Translations under genes and position numbers: made by a program
NCBI GenBank assembly: GCA_003242505.1
Contig: QGUP01000114.1
Location: 1 to 6,490, forward strand
DNA from: Bacillota bacterium
Lineage (GTDB): Bacteria > Bacillota > Sulfobacillia > Symbiobacteriales > ZC4RG38
Length of the DNA: 6,490 nucleotides
Direction: 5' to 3'
The notes under the pieces: generated by a model
What the model was told of the DNA's origin: nothing
Databases searched by the model: none
What the model saw: the letters and a program-made list of their open reading frames with translations, nothing else
Part shown: positions 5,122 through 6,490 of the stretch, piece by piece
Numbering within the stretch: position 1 is the first letter of the stretch
Layout: every line of letters begins with the position of its first letter

Positions 5122-6490
5122 TCACCGGCCCTGGAGGATGGCCTCGACGTTGGCCCCGCCCGGCGGCACGATGGGGTAGACGTTCTCCTCCTGCTCCACC
5201 CGGCAGTCCAGGAGGAAGGTGCCCGGGTGCGCCTTCGCCTCCGCCATGGCCGGGTAGAGGTCGCCGTACCGGTCGATCCGCCGGCCCCGGAGGCCGTAGG
5301 CGGCGGCCAGTTTCTCAAAGTCCGGCAGCCCCGGCCGCAGGTCCACGTCCTTGTATCGGCCCTGGAAGAAGAGCTGCTGCCACTGGCGGACCATGCCGAG
5401 GAACAGGTTGTTGACGATGATGATCTTGATGTTCAGCTTCTCGGCGGCGACGGTGCCGAGTTCCTGGAGGGTCATCTGGAAGCTCCCCTCGCCGGTGATC
5501 AGCACCACCTCCCGGTCCGGCCGGCCGATCTTGGCGCCGATGGCCGCGGGCAGCCCGAAGCCCATGGTGCCGAGGCCGCAGGAACTGACCCAGGTCCGGG
5601 GCTCCCGGCGGAGGCAGTAGTGGGCCGCCCACATCTGGTGCTGCCCCACGTCGGTGCAGACGATGGCCTCCGGCCCGAAGACTTCCTGGGCGGCGATCAC
5701 CACCTCCTGGGGCTTCATCGGCGCGTCGGGGTTCCGCTCCCCGTGGAGAAACGCCGGCGGGTCCAGGGGCAGGCCGTGGGCCCGCCGGGCCTGCTCCGCC
5801 AGTTCCCGGATCCGTCGGGGCCGCTCTCCCCAAAGGGGGTGCTCCTGCTGCCAGGCCACCACCTGGGCGAGCCACGGAGTCGGACTGGTCACCCGCCAGT
5901 CCCCGAGTTCGTCGAGGATCTGCCGGAGCACCGTGGCGGCGTCGCCGACGATGGGAATGTGAGCGGGGATGTTCTTGCCGATCTCCGCCGGGTCGATGTC
6001 CACGTGGATCACCTGGGCCCGGGGGGCGAACTTCTGGGTGAGCCCCGTGGCCCGGTCGTCAAACCGCACCCCGATGGCCACCAGGAGGTCCGAGTGGGCC
6101 ACCGCCCGGTTGGCCGCGAAGGTGCCGTGCATCCCCAGGAGGCCGAAGCTGAGGGGATGGTCCATGGGGAAAGCCCCCAGCGCGGTGAGGGTGTGGACCA
6201 CCGGGGCCTGCATCCGCTCCGCCAGCTGCCGAACCAGGGGCGCCGCCCCGGCGGAGGCGATCACCCCGCCGCCCACCAGGACCACCGGCTGCTGGGCCGC
6301 CCGGATGGCCTGGGCCGCCTTCTGCACCTGCGCGGGATGGCCCACGTAGGTCGGCTTGTACCCTGGCAGGTCCACCTGTTCCGGGTAGTACCAGCGGAGG
6401 GTGGCGGTCTGGACGTCCTTGGGGATGTCCACCAGCACCGGGCCGGGCCGGCCGGTCCGGGCCAGGTGGAAGGCTTCCTTGATGATCCGG
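5122..6490 (-). CDS. ilvB: Acetolactate synthase (acetohydroxyacid synthase) large subunit, C-terminal part
   Basis: Thiamine-diphosphate enzyme that condenses two pyruvates to acetolactate, or pyruvate with 2-ketobutyrate, the first common step of valine, leucine and isoleucine synthesis. The frame is open through the right edge; about 455 residues are visible, so roughly the first 100-150, including the catalytic glutamate, are missing. The edge sequence (AFHLARTGRPGPVLVDIPKD) ends the pyrimidine-binding domain. The central FAD-binding domain has LGMHGTFAANRAV and GVRFDDRATG (about 6052-6075). The C-terminal domain has GQHQMWAAHY, GLGTMGFGLPAAIGAK, the cofactor motif (5493-5407), MVRQWQQLFF (about 5365-5394) and the usual end ENVYPIVPPGGA. 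FDDR and RQWQ distinguish it from pyruvate oxidase and other relatives. Oddly, the cofactor motif reads GEGSFQM instead of GDGSFQM (GAG codon at 5490-5488). No ilvN or ilvC follows; the next gene is a chemoreceptor. Confidence 0.95.
   Translation of the reverse strand, partial: RIIKEAFHLARTGRPGPVLVDIPKDVQTATLRWYYPEQVDLPGYKPTYVGHPAQVQKAAQAIRAAQQPVVLVGGGVIASAGAAPLVRQLAERMQAPVVHTLTALGAFPMDHPLSFGLLGMHGTFAANRAVAHSDLLVAIGVRFDDRATGLTQKFAPRAQVIHVDIDPAEIGKNIPAHIPIVGDAATVLRQILDELGDWRVTSPTPWLAQVVAWQQEHPLWGERPRRIRELAEQARRAHGLPLDPPAFLHGERNPDAPMKPQEVVIAAQEVFGPEAIVCTDVGQHQMWAAHYCLRREPRTWVSSCGLGTMGFGLPAAIGAKIGRPDREVVLITGEGSFQMTLQELGTVAAEKLNIKIIIVNNLFLGMVRQWQQLFFQGRYKDVDLRPGLPDFEKLAAAYGLRGRRIDRYGDLYPAMAEAKAHPGTFLLDCRVEQEENVYPIVPPGGANVEAILQGR

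Noticed and set aside
4893..5318. A 141-residue minus-strand frame at the ilvB 3' end that could have been a small subunit gene
   Set aside because: It lies largely inside ilvB in another frame, has no ACT-domain features of IlvN, and is Arg/Ser/Pro-rich.

Overview
The window is very GC-rich (about 70% by eye) and looks like ordinary chromosomal DNA from a free-living bacterium. The best guess is a high-GC, probably thermophilic member of the Bacillota (Thermaerobacter/Symbiobacterium type). This is an inference from three things: the peptidase closely resembles the Bacillus YsdC type, GTG and TTG starts sit behind strong GGAGG ribosome binding sites, and base composition is high-GC. No rRNA, tRNA, mobile element, CRISPR array or phage gene was seen.

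All five genes lie on the minus strand, so transcription runs from right to left. In transcription order they are: (1) the C-terminal three quarters of an acetolactate synthase large subunit (ilvB), cut by the right edge, 5122-6490; (2) a methyl-accepting chemotaxis protein, 3002-4879; (3) a complete class II fructose-bisphosphate aldolase, 2045-2902; (4) an M42-family metallo-aminopeptidase of the YsdC type, 754-1839; (5) the N-terminal 148 residues of a membrane-anchored or secreted protein with an Ig-like domain, perhaps of the bacterial alpha-2-macroglobulin family, cut by the left edge, 1-445.

The genes look like separate transcription units, not one operon. The aldolase and the peptidase each end in a hairpin followed by a T-tract (1964-2008 and 663-702). 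The ilvB-chemoreceptor gap (about 240 bases) and the chemoreceptor-aldolase gap (about 100 bases) contain GC-rich inverted repeats but no clear T-tract. The functions are unrelated: branched-chain amino acid synthesis, chemosensing, glycolysis/gluconeogenesis, peptide turnover and an envelope protein.

No new multi-gene system is visible. The points worth a second look are small. The ilvB product has Glu where the thiamine-diphosphate motif normally has Asp, and no ilvN follows it. A 10-base sequence is shared by the leaders of the chemoreceptor and the left-edge gene. A compact nested stem-loop precedes the aldolase. The translation start region of the peptidase is a near-tandem repeat that duplicates its ribosome binding site. 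The 300-base gap upstream of the left-edge gene is dense in repeats and hairpins.
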